DNA of 64,000 bases from Alphaproteobacteria bacterium MarineAlpha11_Bin1 (GTDB lineage: Bacteria > Pseudomonadota > Alphaproteobacteria > MPNO01 > UBA830), in the NCBI GenBank assembly GCA_002937455.1, contig PTJZ01000011.1:78247-142246 (forward strand). The letters run 5' to 3'. The translations under genes and the position numbers were made by a program. Below are positions 25,029 through 33,846 of this stretch, one piece after another. The notes under the pieces are model-generated. The model did no database searches and was not told the origin of the DNA. It saw only the letters and a program-made list of their open reading frames with translations. The number at the start of each line of letters is the position of its first letter. Position 1 is the first letter of the stretch.

Positions 25029-25901
25029 ATGTTCAGCGGATCCATATGCGCGCTTATTACGCCATTTCGCGACGGTGATGTCGACGAAACGGCTTTTAGA
25101 GAGCTAGTCAACTGGCAAATTGAACAAGGAACTCACGGCCTTGTGCCCGTTGGCACGACCGGTGAGTCTCCAACGCTCAGCCATGACGAACATAAACGGG
25201 TTGTTGAAATCTGTATCGACGCTGCTGATAAGCGCGTACCGGTGATTGCAGGCGCCGGGTCTAACTCAACTGCCGAAGCTTTCGAGTTGGCCGAGCATGC
25301 GAAACGTGCTGGAGCTGATGCAGCACTGGTTGTCACGCCATATTACAACAAACCGACACAGGAAGGCTTGTTTAGTCATTTCCAAGCGATCGACAAGGCG
25401 GGTATCCCCATCATAATATACAATATTCCCGGCCGGTCTGTTGTTGACATGAATACGGATACTATGGCGCGCTGTGCAGGTCTGGACAATATTGTAGGTG
25501 TTAAAGATGCGACAGCGGCCGTTGGTCGAGCGACCGAGCAGCGCCTCGCATGCGGAGATGAATTTTGCCAACTGTCAGGCGAGGACGTCACACAGATTGG
25601 TTTTCTTGCGCAGGGTGGCATTGGTTGTATTTCGGTAACGGCAAATGTGGCCCCCAAACTTATGTCCGAAATGCACAATGCTTGGCAGGCAGGTGAGGTA
25701 GCCGAGGCGCAAGACATCAATGCACGTCTCACACCATTACATAAGGATCTTTTCTGCGAAGCAAACCCTGGTCCAGCCAAGTATGCCGTTAGCCTTTTGG
25801 GGAAATGTTCTGAAGAATTGCGCCTTCCTCTGGTTCCTATCACAGAGAAATCGCGTGGAAAGGTTGAGCGGGCCATGCGTCAAGCTGGACTCCTGAATTA
25901 A
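25029..25901 (+). CDS. dapA: 4-hydroxy-tetrahydrodipicolinate synthase
   Basis: DapA joins pyruvate and aspartate semialdehyde in the first committed step of lysine and diaminopimelate synthesis. The 290-residue barrel shows [18 protein letters not shown] (pyruvate pocket), YNIPGRSV (catalytic Tyr) and [10 protein letters not shown] (Schiff-base Lys), with the normal C-terminal helical domain. I start at the ATG at 25029, preceded by GGGG at 8 bases; a longer frame from 24990 adds a non-homologous leader. smpB follows after 13 bases, which is a common arrangement in alphaproteobacteria. Cell location is the cytoplasm and the enzyme should be tetrameric. Confidence 0.95.
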   Translation: MFSGSICALITPFRDGDVDETAFRELVNWQIEQGTHGLVPVGTTGESPTLSHDEHKRVVEICIDAADKRVPVIAGAGSNSTAEAFELAEHAKRAGADAALVVTPYYNKPTQEGLFSHFQAIDKAGIPIIIYNIPGRSVVDMNTDTMARCAGLDNIVGVKDATAAVGRATEQRLACGDEFCQLSGEDVTQIGFLAQGGIGCISVTANVAPKLMSEMHNAWQAGEVAEAQDINARLTPLHKDLFCEANPGPAKYAVSLLGKCSEELRLPLVPITEKSRGKVERAMRQAGLLN

Positions 25902-25914
25902 CGGTCAGTGTAGA

Positions 25915-26388
25915 ATGGCGAACTCTAATCTCGCCGCCTACCGGATTGCGGCACAAAACCGTAAGGCTCGCCATTCTTACGAGATTGAAGAAACGATTGA
26001 AGCCGGAATTGTCTTGTTGGGTAGCGAGGTAAAAGCCCTTCGAGAGGGACGAGCCAATATTGCAGAATCCTACGCAAAAGCTGATGGCAATGAAGTCTGG
26101 CTGGTGAATGCTCATATCCCGGAATATAAGCAGGCCGGGCAGTTTAATCATCAGCCGCGACGGCCTCGCAAATTACTAGTGAAAAAGCGCGAGGCGGCGA
26201 AACTTATCGGTGCTTCGGAGCGAAATGGAATGACCTTGGTACCTCTGAAACTGTATTTCAATAAACGAGGTATTGCTAAGTTGGAACTCGGTCTCGGTAA
26301 GGGGAAAAAAGATTACGACAAGCGGGAAACTCAAAAAACACGGGATTGGAATAGACAAAAAGCCCGTCTATTACGAGAAAAGGGATGA
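25915..26388 (+). CDS. smpB: SsrA-binding protein
   Basis: 157-residue SmpB, the tmRNA partner that rescues stalled ribosomes in trans-translation. Seen are [24 protein letters not shown] in two runs, the beta-barrel core, and the C-terminal tail rich in lysine and arginine ([26 protein letters not shown]) that folds in the decoding centre. The start follows dapA by 13 bases. The gene converges on the uracil-DNA glycosylase gene 39 bases away. The tmRNA gene itself is not in this window. Confidence 0.95.
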   Translation: MANSNLAAYRIAAQNRKARHSYEIEETIEAGIVLLGSEVKALREGRANIAESYAKADGNEVWLVNAHIPEYKQAGQFNHQPRRPRKLLVKKREAAKLIGASERNGMTLVPLKLYFNKRGIAKLELGLGKGKKDYDKRETQKTRDWNRQKARLLREKG

Positions 26389-26422
26389 AGGAAATTTCAT
26401 AGAGCAGAAAGCTACAATCTAG

Positions 26423-26446
26423 CGGTTCTAAGAGAAAAAAGAACCG
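26423..26446. terminator. weak hairpin between convergent smpB and udg
   Basis: CGGTTCT (26423-26429) pairs with AGAACCG (26440-26446) around an A-rich 10-base loop. It overlaps the end of the udg coding region. A tail of mixed T and A follows on the plus strand. It is a possible shared terminator, not a strong one. Confidence 0.3.
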
Positions 26447-27090
26447 AGTATTTTCTCGAAAACATCCTCGAACATCGCCTCTGTGAGACGACCTGTGTTC
26501 GTATTATAGCGAGAACAGTGGTAGCTGTCGGCGAGTGTTATGCCATTACGTAATGAGTGGAATGCGCTATGAGAAAATCTGAATGCCGCCCGGCGTTCGC
26601 CCAGCGTCGATAGAAGGGTGTTGTGAGCAATTCCCCCGAGCGCAAGGATAACCTTCAGATTCTTCATATTCTGAATCTCAGATACTAGGAACGGTCGGCA
26701 ATTATTAACCTCTGAGCCGATCGGTTTGTTCTCAGGTGGCAAACAGCGTACCCCATTGGCGATCCGACAGTCCTTTAATTGCAAACCGTCATCAGGGCGT
26801 TTGTCATATTTTCCCGCAGCGAAACCAAATTTCTTTAAAGTTTGAAATAGTAAGTCACCCGCATAGTCGCCGGTGAACGGCCGGCCTGTACGGTTTGCAC
26901 CCTTTAGTCCGGGGGCCAGACCGACGATAAGCAAGCGAGCATTGAGTGACCCGAACGAAGGGACTGGACGATTATGCCACTCTGGCCATATGATTTGGTT
27001 CTTGCGCCGGAACTCTACCAGCCGCGGGCACAAGTTACAGTCGGGTGGAGGGGAATCTGCCGAGTCAGTATAAGCACGAGTTTTAGGCAT
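26428..27090 (-). CDS. uracil-DNA glycosylase, family 5 type (UdgB)
   Basis: 220 residues. Conserved parts of family 4/5 glycosylases are visible: an iron-sulfur Cys cluster begun by CNLCPRL and completed by later Cys (GVRCLPPENK, NNCRPFL), the active-site loop GLAPGLKGANRTGRPFTGDYAG in two adjacent runs, and SYHCSRYNTNTG near the C-terminus. GLAPG lacking the catalytic Asp/Glu of family 4 is the mark of family 5, which removes uracil and other deaminated bases. I take the ATG at 27090 as start. This start overlaps the last codons of the decayed NYN gene upstream (GATGCCTAA), which suggests they were once a coupled pair. Confidence 0.88.
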   Translation of the reverse strand: MPKTRAYTDSADSPPPDCNLCPRLVEFRRKNQIIWPEWHNRPVPSFGSLNARLLIVGLAPGLKGANRTGRPFTGDYAGDLLFQTLKKFGFAAGKYDKRPDDGLQLKDCRIANGVRCLPPENKPIGSEVNNCRPFLVSEIQNMKNLKVILALGGIAHNTLLSTLGERRAAFRFSHSAFHSLRNGITLADSYHCSRYNTNTGRLTEAMFEDVFEKILGSFFS

Positions 27091-27717
27091 CTTCGTATAT
27101 ATCGTTGTCGAAATTTGGTCTACGGTTGTCAGGTGTCGTGACGTAACCAACGACCTTTCTCACGAACGATGGAATCTCCCTCTCGTTATGATCGTGTCTC
27201 TCTTCACTACTAATATCGTTGATCAAACCCTGGAATTCAACGAAGGAGTCGGCCTGACTTCTATGCTCGTCGGAAATCACTGGCGATTAACCACGGAGCG
27301 TGCTTACAAGAATGACGTGGATCCGTTGTCGCAGAACTGCTCCCAGTAATTGGTGGACACCTCCGTCGCCGGACAATAGAAAAGTTCGTTCAAGATTGGG
27401 AGCCATCTCCATCAGTTGACAACAAGCTCTACCGATATGTTCGCCTCATAACGTCGGCGATCACCTGCATCAACACACGTCCAAGCCGATTTTATTCCCG
27501 TAGTGCTGCCGTTATAAACCGAACAATCTATCAAGGGCGCTATCTGAGGATATTCCTGATTTCCTGTCAGGGTGTTATAGTAGTAGGCTCGAACTGATCT
27601 GCGGTATATCTGGAGCAGAGTTTCGTAATCGAACTCGAAGTCATGTGATTTAGAGCATGCATAAGGATTTGGGCTGTCTATAAACAACGCAATATTGTCG
27701 TCGAAACTTACCTGCAT
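27083..27717 (-). pseudogene. decayed NYN-domain (LabA/DUF88) gene
   Basis: Read on the minus strand with frame changes, this stretch reproduces an NYN RNase-type domain almost end to end: NIALFIDSPNPYA, then RAYYYNTLTGNQEYP and DRRRYEANISVELVV (27412-27717), a stop, then in another frame LERTFLLSGDGGVHQLLGA and RIHVILVSTLRG with a stop (about 27290-27411), then ISDEHRSQADSFVEF to 27083. Intact relatives read FIDGxN, RAYYY, GRRK, LFSGDGDF and DELRRQADxF. At least one stop and one or more frame changes separate the parts, and key residues are altered (GDGD to GDGG). A GGAGGG ribosome-binding sequence survives upstream. I conclude a recent pseudogene between udg and folK. Confidence 0.8.
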
Positions 27718-27841
27718 GAAGTAACATTACCCTCCAAAAAAACAGCTCGTATATAACAAAATCAAAAATCATCCATACGACTAAATTGGCAAATAATGGC
27801 CCAACTATAGTAATAACGACGGCGTTTTACTTTATTAAATT

Positions 27842-28348
27842 ATGTCGGTCACTATTATGATTTTTATCGCGCTTGGCTCAAACCTGCCGCATCCAGATTA
27901 CGGCAAACCGATCGACGTTTGTAGAGAGGCTGTTATTCGTTTATCGCAAAGGGGAATCCGGGTCGTAGCATCCTCTCGCTGGTATCGAAGCTCTCCAGTT
28001 CCTGACTTAGACCAACCGGATTTCGTAAACGGGATGGTATCAGTCGAAACCGATCTTTCGCCAGCCGGTCTGTTAGTGGAGTTACAGGGGATTGAGAGAG
28101 AATTCGGGCGAGTTCGTACGGCACCCAATGCTGCTCGAATTCTCGACCTCGATCTAATTTCTTACAACGATATTGTCGCAAATTCAGAACAGCTACTGAT
28201 CCTTCCGCACCCCCGGTTATCAGAACGGGCATTTGTTCTATTACCGTTGAAGGAGATTGCACCGAATTGGATCCACCCAATATCGGGTCTATCGATATCA
28301 CGACTAGCCGATGAGGTGCCAAAGAGTCAAAAATGCTACCGGATTTAA
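27842..28348 (+). CDS. folK: 2-amino-4-hydroxy-6-hydroxymethyldihydropteridine pyrophosphokinase
   Basis: HPPK transfers pyrophosphate from ATP to the pterin in folate synthesis. The 168-residue protein has IALGSNLPHP, SSRWYRSSPVPDL, NGMVSVETDL, the basic RVRTAPNAARILDLDLI signature and ILPHPRLSERAFVLLPL, the complete catalytic set of FolK. There is no fused FolB or FolP. Two in-frame ATGs are possible, 27842 and 27857; the second gives the typical N-terminus, neither has a clear Shine-Dalgarno site. rpoZ follows after about 90 bases, a common neighbour in alphaproteobacteria. Confidence 0.93.
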   Translation: MSVTIMIFIALGSNLPHPDYGKPIDVCREAVIRLSQRGIRVVASSRWYRSSPVPDLDQPDFVNGMVSVETDLSPAGLLVELQGIEREFGRVRTAPNAARILDLDLISYNDIVANSEQLLILPHPRLSERAFVLLPLKEIAPNWIHPISGLSISRLADEVPKSQKCYRI

Positions 28349-28441
28349 CATTAAACCAAAGGGAAAGCTGCCTGAATTACTTGCTTTCTCCGGTCTGAAC
28401 TCTTAATAATCAATTGATTGTTTAGGTGGAGACTTCTAACT

Positions 28442-28876
28442 ATGGCACGCGTTACAGTTGAGGACTGTGTTCTTAAAGTTCCGAATCGTTTTAAGCTCGT
28501 GATGATGGCTGCTCAGCGGTCGCGGGAGTTGTCTGTTGGTGGTGAGTTAACCGTAGATCGAGATAATGACAAAAATCCGGTAGTTGCACTGCGTGAGATT
28601 GCTGACGAGACCATACCCCTGATCGAGTTGGAGGATGCAGTGGTCGAGGGCCTTCAGCGCAATATAGATGTAGATGAAATTGTTGAGGAAGAGGAGGAAC
28701 TCCTTCAAGTTACTGAAGCCCTAAACGAGCTTGGGGGGCTTGTTGACACCAATGGGGTGCCCACAGACGGTGCGCTGGCCGCCGAGGAGCCTGCGGCAGG
28801 GGTAAATGATCCGATGGCGGCATTAGCAGCCGGTTTTGAAGACGTCACTATCGAGGACGTCAAGAAAGAAGGCTGA
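28442..28876 (+). CDS. rpoZ: DNA-directed RNA polymerase omega subunit
   Basis: 144-residue omega subunit, which supports beta-prime folding and stringent-response control. The N-terminal part [20 protein letters not shown] and [12 protein letters not shown] is diagnostic. After the conserved core (about 70 residues) there is an acidic, alanine-rich C-terminal tail ([16 protein letters not shown]), longer than the Escherichia coli protein and usual in alphaproteobacteria. I start at 28442; the longer frame from 28418 has a non-conserved leader, and GGTGGAG stands upstream of the ATG. rel follows 83 bases downstream, which fits omega's role as a ppGpp binding subunit. Confidence 0.95.
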   Translation: MARVTVEDCVLKVPNRFKLVMMAAQRSRELSVGGELTVDRDNDKNPVVALREIADETIPLIELEDAVVEGLQRNIDVDEIVEEEEELLQVTEALNELGGLVDTNGVPTDGALAAEEPAAGVNDPMAALAAGFEDVTIEDVKKEG

Positions 28877-28959
28877 CGTTGGGGATCGCGGAATGAATAC
28901 GCGGTCCATTCCCGGTCTCCTTACCCTCAGAAAGCGATGCTGGTAAGGATTTTCCTTCG

Positions 28960-31086
28960 ATGATGCTCCAATACGAATTGGTAGAACGGGTTCGTGGTTA
29001 CGATCCTACTGTTGATGAGGACGCGCTAAACCGAGCTTATGTTTTTTCTATGAAAGCTCATGGATCCCAGATGCGCGCCTCGGGAGACCCCTATTTTTCG
29101 CATCCGTTGGAGGTTGCTGGTATCCTTACAGAGTATCGGTTGGACACAGCCTCGATTGTTACAGGGCTTCTTCATGACACGGTCGAGGATACCGTTGCAA
29201 CCATTGAAGAAATAGAGCATCTCTTCGGTGAAGAGGTAGCGAGGTTAGTCGACGGCGTTACCAAACTTTCCCAACTGGAACTACAATCACCTAGCACGCG
29301 CCACGCCGAAAATTTTCGCAAACTTCTGCTCGCGATTTCGGAAGATATTAGGGTTCTATTAGTCAAGCTTGCGGATCGGATCCATAACATGCGGACGCTT
29401 CACCATATATCCGACCATGAAAAACGAGCATGGATCGCCCGCGAGACTATGGATATTTACGTGCCACTTGCTGAACGAATAGGTATTCAAGAGATCAAAG
29501 AAGAGCTAGAGGAAATGGCGTTCAGGGTATTATATCCGGATGTCGCGGAATCGATTGAGAATCGCCTAGAATTCCTGAAAGAGCAGGGTGAAGACGTCGT
29601 CAAGGATATATCGGAAGAAGTCACAAGAGTTTTGGCTGACGCAGATATCGATTGTTGGATATCCGGTCGCACAAAACGCCCAGTATCGATCTGGCGTAAA
29701 ATGCAGCGCAAGAACGTCGAATACGAACAGCTCACCGACATTATCGCATTTCGGGTGATAGTCGCTTCCGTTGAGGATTGCTATCGTGCGCTAGGGGTCA
29801 TACATACACAATACCGAACGATTCCTGGTGAATTTGACGACTATATTTCTGTTCCTAAGTTGAATGGGTATCAATCACTACATACAGCATTGATTGGGCC
29901 CAAGATGCACCGAATCGAAATTCAAATTCGGACAACCCAAATGCATGAGGTGGCTGAGCTCGGCGTTGCGGCACATTGGCAATATAAGCAGGGTGCCGCA
30001 TTGACGGAGGGAAAGAACTACCATTGGGTCCGTCAGCTGCTGGATATTCTCGAAAATTCGAATAATCCGAATGAGTTTCTTGAACATACTAAGCTTGAAA
30101 TGTTTGCGGACGAGGTTTTCTGTTTCACCCCAAAGGGCGAAATTATCAATCTACCTCAGGGTGCGACCGTTATTGACTTTGCTTATGCAGTCCATTCTGA
30201 GGTTGGAGATCGTTGTATAGGAGCGCGTATAAACGGAAAGATGGCACCGCTCCGAACTGAAATTCGGAATGGTGACCAGGTTGAAATCCTAACTTCCGCG
30301 GATGGAACGCCTTCGCCCACATGGGAGCAACTTGTTGTTACTGGCAAGGCGCGCGCCCGGATTCGCCGGTATATACGGGGTGAGCGTCGCGAAGAATTTA
30401 CAAAACTTGGACGAGCAATGCTCGAGCGTGCTTTTCGTAATGTAGGGTATTCTGACGATCATGAACCATCGCCGTCGTTGTTGGAACGCTTTGACGTAGA
30501 GACAATGGATGAGATCGTAGCGATGGTCGGAAGTGGTGAAGTTACTGTGTCCGATGTGATCATGGCTTTAGTACCAGCGGAAGTACTTCAGCAAGAGGCT
30601 GACGAATTCGGGGAGGAATCGCCCGCGTGGCCTAATTGGCGGTCCTCGGAAATTCCGATTCGAGGATTGACAGACGGTATGGCCGTCCACCACGCCAAAT
30701 GTTGTCATCCTTTGCCGGGCGATAAAATTGTTGGGATTTTGATGCCGGGCGAGGGAGTCGCAATCCATACTAAGGACTGCGAAACCCTCGAGAGTTTGGC
30801 CAACACGCCTGAAAGATGGATAGATGTTGGCTGGGATATTGGGCCTGCTATGTTATTTAGCCGTATCAAGCTGGTTGTTGCCAATAAAAAAGGAGCCCTC
30901 GGTTCTTTGACGACTGTCATAGGCCAGAACCAAGCAAATATAAATAATCTGAAGATCACCAGTCGGTCGGAGGATTTTTTTGAAATGTTGATCGACATTG
31001 AAGTCCACGATGCGGATCATCGGAATGAAGTCATCGCTGCTTTGAGGGCGACGACTGGTGTGGCTTCCGTCTACCTCGACGAGTAA
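28960..31086 (+). CDS. rel: bifunctional (p)ppGpp synthetase/hydrolase
   Basis: 708 residues, complete Rel/SpoT architecture: HD hydrolase (about 30-190) with H48, H72-D73, E76-D77, D139 and N143 intact; synthetase (about 230-350) with RTKRPVSIWRKM, ISVPKLNGYQSLHT and IEIQIRT; TGS near 395-455; zinc-finger-like and ACT domains at the end. The single Rel of alphaproteobacteria both makes and degrades (p)ppGpp. Odd point: the loop before the PKxNGYxSLH motif reads GEFDDY (291-294), the acidic ExDD form typical of RelA, where bifunctional enzymes normally have RxKD. Both alarmone activities are therefore expected, but substrate preference could differ from relatives. Confidence 0.95.
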   Translation: MMLQYELVERVRGYDPTVDEDALNRAYVFSMKAHGSQMRASGDPYFSHPLEVAGILTEYRLDTASIVTGLLHDTVEDTVATIEEIEHLFGEEVARLVDGVTKLSQLELQSPSTRHAENFRKLLLAISEDIRVLLVKLADRIHNMRTLHHISDHEKRAWIARETMDIYVPLAERIGIQEIKEELEEMAFRVLYPDVAESIENRLEFLKEQGEDVVKDISEEVTRVLADADIDCWISGRTKRPVSIWRKMQRKNVEYEQLTDIIAFRVIVASVEDCYRALGVIHTQYRTIPGEFDDYISVPKLNGYQSLHTALIGPKMHRIEIQIRTTQMHEVAELGVAAHWQYKQGAALTEGKNYHWVRQLLDILENSNNPNEFLEHTKLEMFADEVFCFTPKGEIINLPQGATVIDFAYAVHSEVGDRCIGARINGKMAPLRTEIRNGDQVEILTSADGTPSPTWEQLVVTGKARARIRRYIRGERREEFTKLGRAMLERAFRNVGYSDDHEPSPSLLERFDVETMDEIVAMVGSGEVTVSDVIMALVPAEVLQQEADEFGEESPAWPNWRSSEIPIRGLTDGMAVHHAKCCHPLPGDKIVGILMPGEGVAIHTKDCETLESLANTPERWIDVGWDIGPAMLFSRIKLVVANKKGALGSLTTVIGQNQANINNLKITSRSEDFFEMLIDIEVHDADHRNEVIAALRATTGVASVYLDE

Positions 31087-31132
31087 TCAATGTGCTAAAT
31101 AGCACGCCGGCGCCCTTTCGGGAGAAAACTAG

Positions 31133-31879
31133 TTGAACACAAGATACCTCAGACTTGGTGTGAATATCGACCATGTGGCGACTATCCGGAACGCACGTGG
31201 CGGAGAACACCCGGACCCAGTGCGCGCAGCATTGGTTGCGGCATCGGCGGGTGCGGACGGTATCACAGCACACCTTCGCGAAGATCGGAGGCATATGACG
31301 GATCGAGATATTATACGGCTAACTAAGGATATTGATCTGCCACTTAACCTCGAAATGGCGGCTACAGATGAAATGTTGGACATCGCATTACGTCACGAGC
31401 CGCATGCTGTTTGTATTGTACCCGAAAAACGTCGTGAACGTACCACCGAGGGTGGGCTGGAGGTCGTTAGCGCATACAACCACCTAGAACCGTTTGTGCG
31501 TCAGCTTTCGCGTGCGGGCATAAAAGTTTCCTTATTTATTGAGCCTACTGTAGAGCAGGTGGATGCTTCCGTCTCTCTTGGTGCTCAGGTTGTAGAACTT
31601 CACACGGGTGCATATTGTGACGCGGAGCATGAAAGGGAGAGGGCAGAATTTGAGCGAATCGTGCTAGCTGCCGCGCATGCGGAGGCAGCGGGTATCGAAT
31701 GTCACGCTGGACACGGCCTGAATTTCGATACAGTGGTACCAGTTGCCGCTATTCCAACTATTCAAGAGTTGAACATCGGACATTTTCTTATAGGCGAGGC
31801 GATCTTCAACGGACTGGAAAGGACCATAAAAAGGATGAGGACTTTGATGGACAAGGCGCGTGCCGCGTCAGTTGGATAA
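31133..31879 (+). CDS. pdxJ: pyridoxine 5'-phosphate synthase
   Basis: PdxJ condenses 1-deoxyxylulose 5-phosphate with 3-amino-2-oxopropyl phosphate in vitamin B6 synthesis. The 248-residue barrel shows LGVNIDHVATIRNARGG (catalytic and phosphate sites), GADGITAHLREDRRHM, CIVPEKRRE, ELHTGAYCD, ECHAGHGLNF and ELNIGHFLIGEAIF. All match the family. The start is a TTG at 31133 with GGGAG 9 bases upstream; no ATG is available near the conserved N-terminus. acpS follows at 33 bases, the classical pdxJ-acpS pair. Confidence 0.94.
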   Translation: MNTRYLRLGVNIDHVATIRNARGGEHPDPVRAALVAASAGADGITAHLREDRRHMTDRDIIRLTKDIDLPLNLEMAATDEMLDIALRHEPHAVCIVPEKRRERTTEGGLEVVSAYNHLEPFVRQLSRAGIKVSLFIEPTVEQVDASVSLGAQVVELHTGAYCDAEHERERAEFERIVLAAAHAEAAGIECHAGHGLNFDTVVPVAAIPTIQELNIGHFLIGEAIFNGLERTIKRMRTLMDKARAASVG

Positions 31880-31912
31880 CTTAGTGCCTCACAGAATCTA
31901 TAGGTTTTCTGG

Positions 31913-32320
31913 ATGATTATCGGTATTGGAAGCGATTTGATCGATATCCGGCGGATCGAAAAGACGCTAGAGAGATTTGGTGATCGGTTTATTGATCGCT
32001 GCTACACGGATGTTGAACGCCGCAAGAGCGATAAACGTCTCTTGCGCGCCGAAAGCTATGCAAAGCGTTATGCCGCTAAAGAGGCCTGCTCAAAGGCATT
32101 GGGAACGGGTTTTCGAAATGGCGTGTTCTGGCGGGACATCGGAGTTATTAATCTCCCGGGGGGCAAACCGGCAATTAAGCTCACAGGCGGCGCGTTGTCA
32201 CGAATGAAGGAGATCGTCCCTGACGGGATGGAGGGAAAAATTGATTTGACCGTAACTGATGAGCCGCCGATCGCTGAGGCGTTAGTTATCATTTCAGCGG
32301 TCCCAGAGACCACCACTTGA
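31913..32320 (+). CDS. acpS: holo-[acyl-carrier-protein] synthase
   Basis: 135-residue AcpS that attaches phosphopantetheine from CoA to acyl carrier protein. [17 protein letters not shown] carries the Mg-binding Asp, [17 protein letters not shown] the second site with the Glu of the family, and GKPAIKLTG the C-terminal strand. It is cytoplasmic and trimeric in known cases. It lies between pdxJ and lepB in the order usual for alphaproteobacteria. Length is normal. Confidence 0.94.
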   Translation: MIIGIGSDLIDIRRIEKTLERFGDRFIDRCYTDVERRKSDKRLLRAESYAKRYAAKEACSKALGTGFRNGVFWRDIGVINLPGGKPAIKLTGGALSRMKEIVPDGMEGKIDLTVTDEPPIAEALVIISAVPETTT

Positions 32321-32416
32321 CACTTTACCGCGCACACCACTAAACCCCGCAGTATAGGCTACATCGGACTTTGCTTTCGGTGGTTAACGTAACGCGATAT
32401 GTAAAGAAAAAAATCA

Positions 32417-33142
32417 ATGGCGAAGAAAAAAATCGGCGGGATTTGGGATACAATTAAGACGCTTATTTACGCCGTTCTCATCGCGTTGTTCATTCGCACA
32501 TTTGCATTTGAACCCTTCAACATCCCGTCGGGATCGATGATCCCTACCCTTCTTGTCGGTGATTATTTATTCGTTTCGAAATATTCTTATGGATATAGCC
32601 AACATTCGCTGCCGCTGAGCCTCCCCTTAATTCCCGGTAGGGTATTTAGCTCTGTACCCGAGCGGGGAGACGTCGCAGTTTTCAAATTACCGAAAGACAA
32701 TACCACAGATTATATTAAGCGGATTGTTGGGTTGCCGGGTGACGAAATTCAGGTTCGTAATGGCCGTTTGTTTGTTAATGGCCAAATTGTAGTTAGGAAA
32801 CATATGGGACAGTTTGCCGTCCGGGGTCCGCTGGGGTCTACAATTGGAATTCCTCAATACAAGGAAACACTGCAGAGTGGTACGTCGTACAGTATTCTTG
32901 AACGGGGCGATAACTTTCAGTTAGATAATACTCCCGTCTATACGGTGCCGCCCGGATATGTATTCGGTATGGGAGATAACCGGGATGATTCTCAGGACAG
33001 TCGGGTCCTTCGAGAGGTTGGTTATATTCCCCTGAAAAATCTCGTCGGTCGGGCGGAGTTCATATTTTTTTCTTACGATACCAACGGCAACAGTTGGCCG
33101 TTTACTGTTCGTTGGTCTAGGCTGTTTAAAGTTATTCGGTGA
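32417..33142 (+). CDS. lepB: signal peptidase I
   Basis: 241 residues, membrane-bound protease that removes Sec and Tat signal peptides. One N-terminal membrane helix (IKTLIYAVLIALFIRTFAF) precedes box B with the catalytic serine, PSGSMIPTL, box D with the catalytic lysine, DYIKRIVGLPGDEI, and box E, GDNRDDSQDSR. The lysine-rich start MAKKK matches an inside-positive anchor. The end overlaps the rnc start by GTGA. The lepB-rnc-era order is typical and links secretion with RNA processing genes in one transcript. Confidence 0.95.
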   Translation: MAKKKIGGIWDTIKTLIYAVLIALFIRTFAFEPFNIPSGSMIPTLLVGDYLFVSKYSYGYSQHSLPLSLPLIPGRVFSSVPERGDVAVFKLPKDNTTDYIKRIVGLPGDEIQVRNGRLFVNGQIVVRKHMGQFAVRGPLGSTIGIPQYKETLQSGTSYSILERGDNFQLDNTPVYTVPPGYVFGMGDNRDDSQDSRVLREVGYIPLKNLVGRAEFIFFSYDTNGNSWPFTVRWSRLFKVIR

Positions 33143-33846
33143 GGCTATTGGATAGCGTGATGACACCTTCCGGCAGCAACCCAGATGATTTAGAAAAAAC
33201 CCTTGGCTACCGGTTTAGAGACAATGAACTCCTCCTCCGGGCTTTAACTCATAGTAGCTTAAAAAAAACAAACAAAGATCCAAGCTACGAACGCCTTGAA
33301 TTCTTGGGAGATCGGGTTCTGGGTCTAATTATTGCGGAACTTTTAATTGAAAAATTTCCTGAATCAGCGGAAGGCGAGTTGGCCCCACGTCTGGCGGTCC
33401 TTGTAAGTGGACGTACGATTGCCGGTGTGGCGCGGTCACTGGACCTAGGCTCATTCATCAGAATGACTAATGGCGAAGTGGCGGCTGGCACAAACGGTAG
33501 AAGTTCTGTACTCGCGGATTGCTGCGAAGCGGTTATTGGCGCGGTTTTCCGTGATGGGGGACTAAAACCCTCGACCGCGTTGGTTCGTCGCTTTTGGGAG
33601 CCGTTGCTGGAAAATGTCGAGCTACGCGCAGCGAAAACGGAACTACAGGAATGGGCTCAGGGTTTGGGGCTGCCCTTGCCTCGATATACTGTTGTCGGCC
33701 GGCAAGGACCCGCACACGCGCCGGAGTTTACTATAAAACTCGAAATTTCAGCGCTGGACCCCGTCCTTGGTAAAGGCTCTTCCAAACAGGCAGCGGAGCA
33801 AGCCGCAGCTTCTGAAATGCTAGCGTTAGTTCAGGAAAAATCTTGA
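33139..33846 (+). CDS. rnc: ribonuclease III
   Basis: 235-residue double-strand RNA endonuclease that processes rRNA and regulates mRNAs. The endonuclease domain has the signature YERLEFLGDRVLGLIIAE and the second metal-site region (DCCEAVIGAVFRDGG); the C-terminal third is a dsRNA-binding domain (ELQEWAQGLGLPLPRYTVV, GKGSSKQAAEQAAASEML). I give the GTG at 33139, coupled to the lepB stop; an internal ATG at 33160 (MTPSGS) is an alternative. The stop overlaps the era TTG start. Confidence 0.94.
   Translation: MRLLDSVMTPSGSNPDDLEKTLGYRFRDNELLLRALTHSSLKKTNKDPSYERLEFLGDRVLGLIIAELLIEKFPESAEGELAPRLAVLVSGRTIAGVARSLDLGSFIRMTNGEVAAGTNGRSSVLADCCEAVIGAVFRDGGLKPSTALVRRFWEPLLENVELRAAKTELQEWAQGLGLPLPRYTVVGRQGPAHAPEFTIKLEISALDPVLGKGSSKQAAEQAAASEMLALVQEKS

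Noticed and set aside
27083..27280. Independent 65-residue gene
   Set aside because: It is the C-terminal end of the decayed NYN gene in a different frame, not a separate protein.
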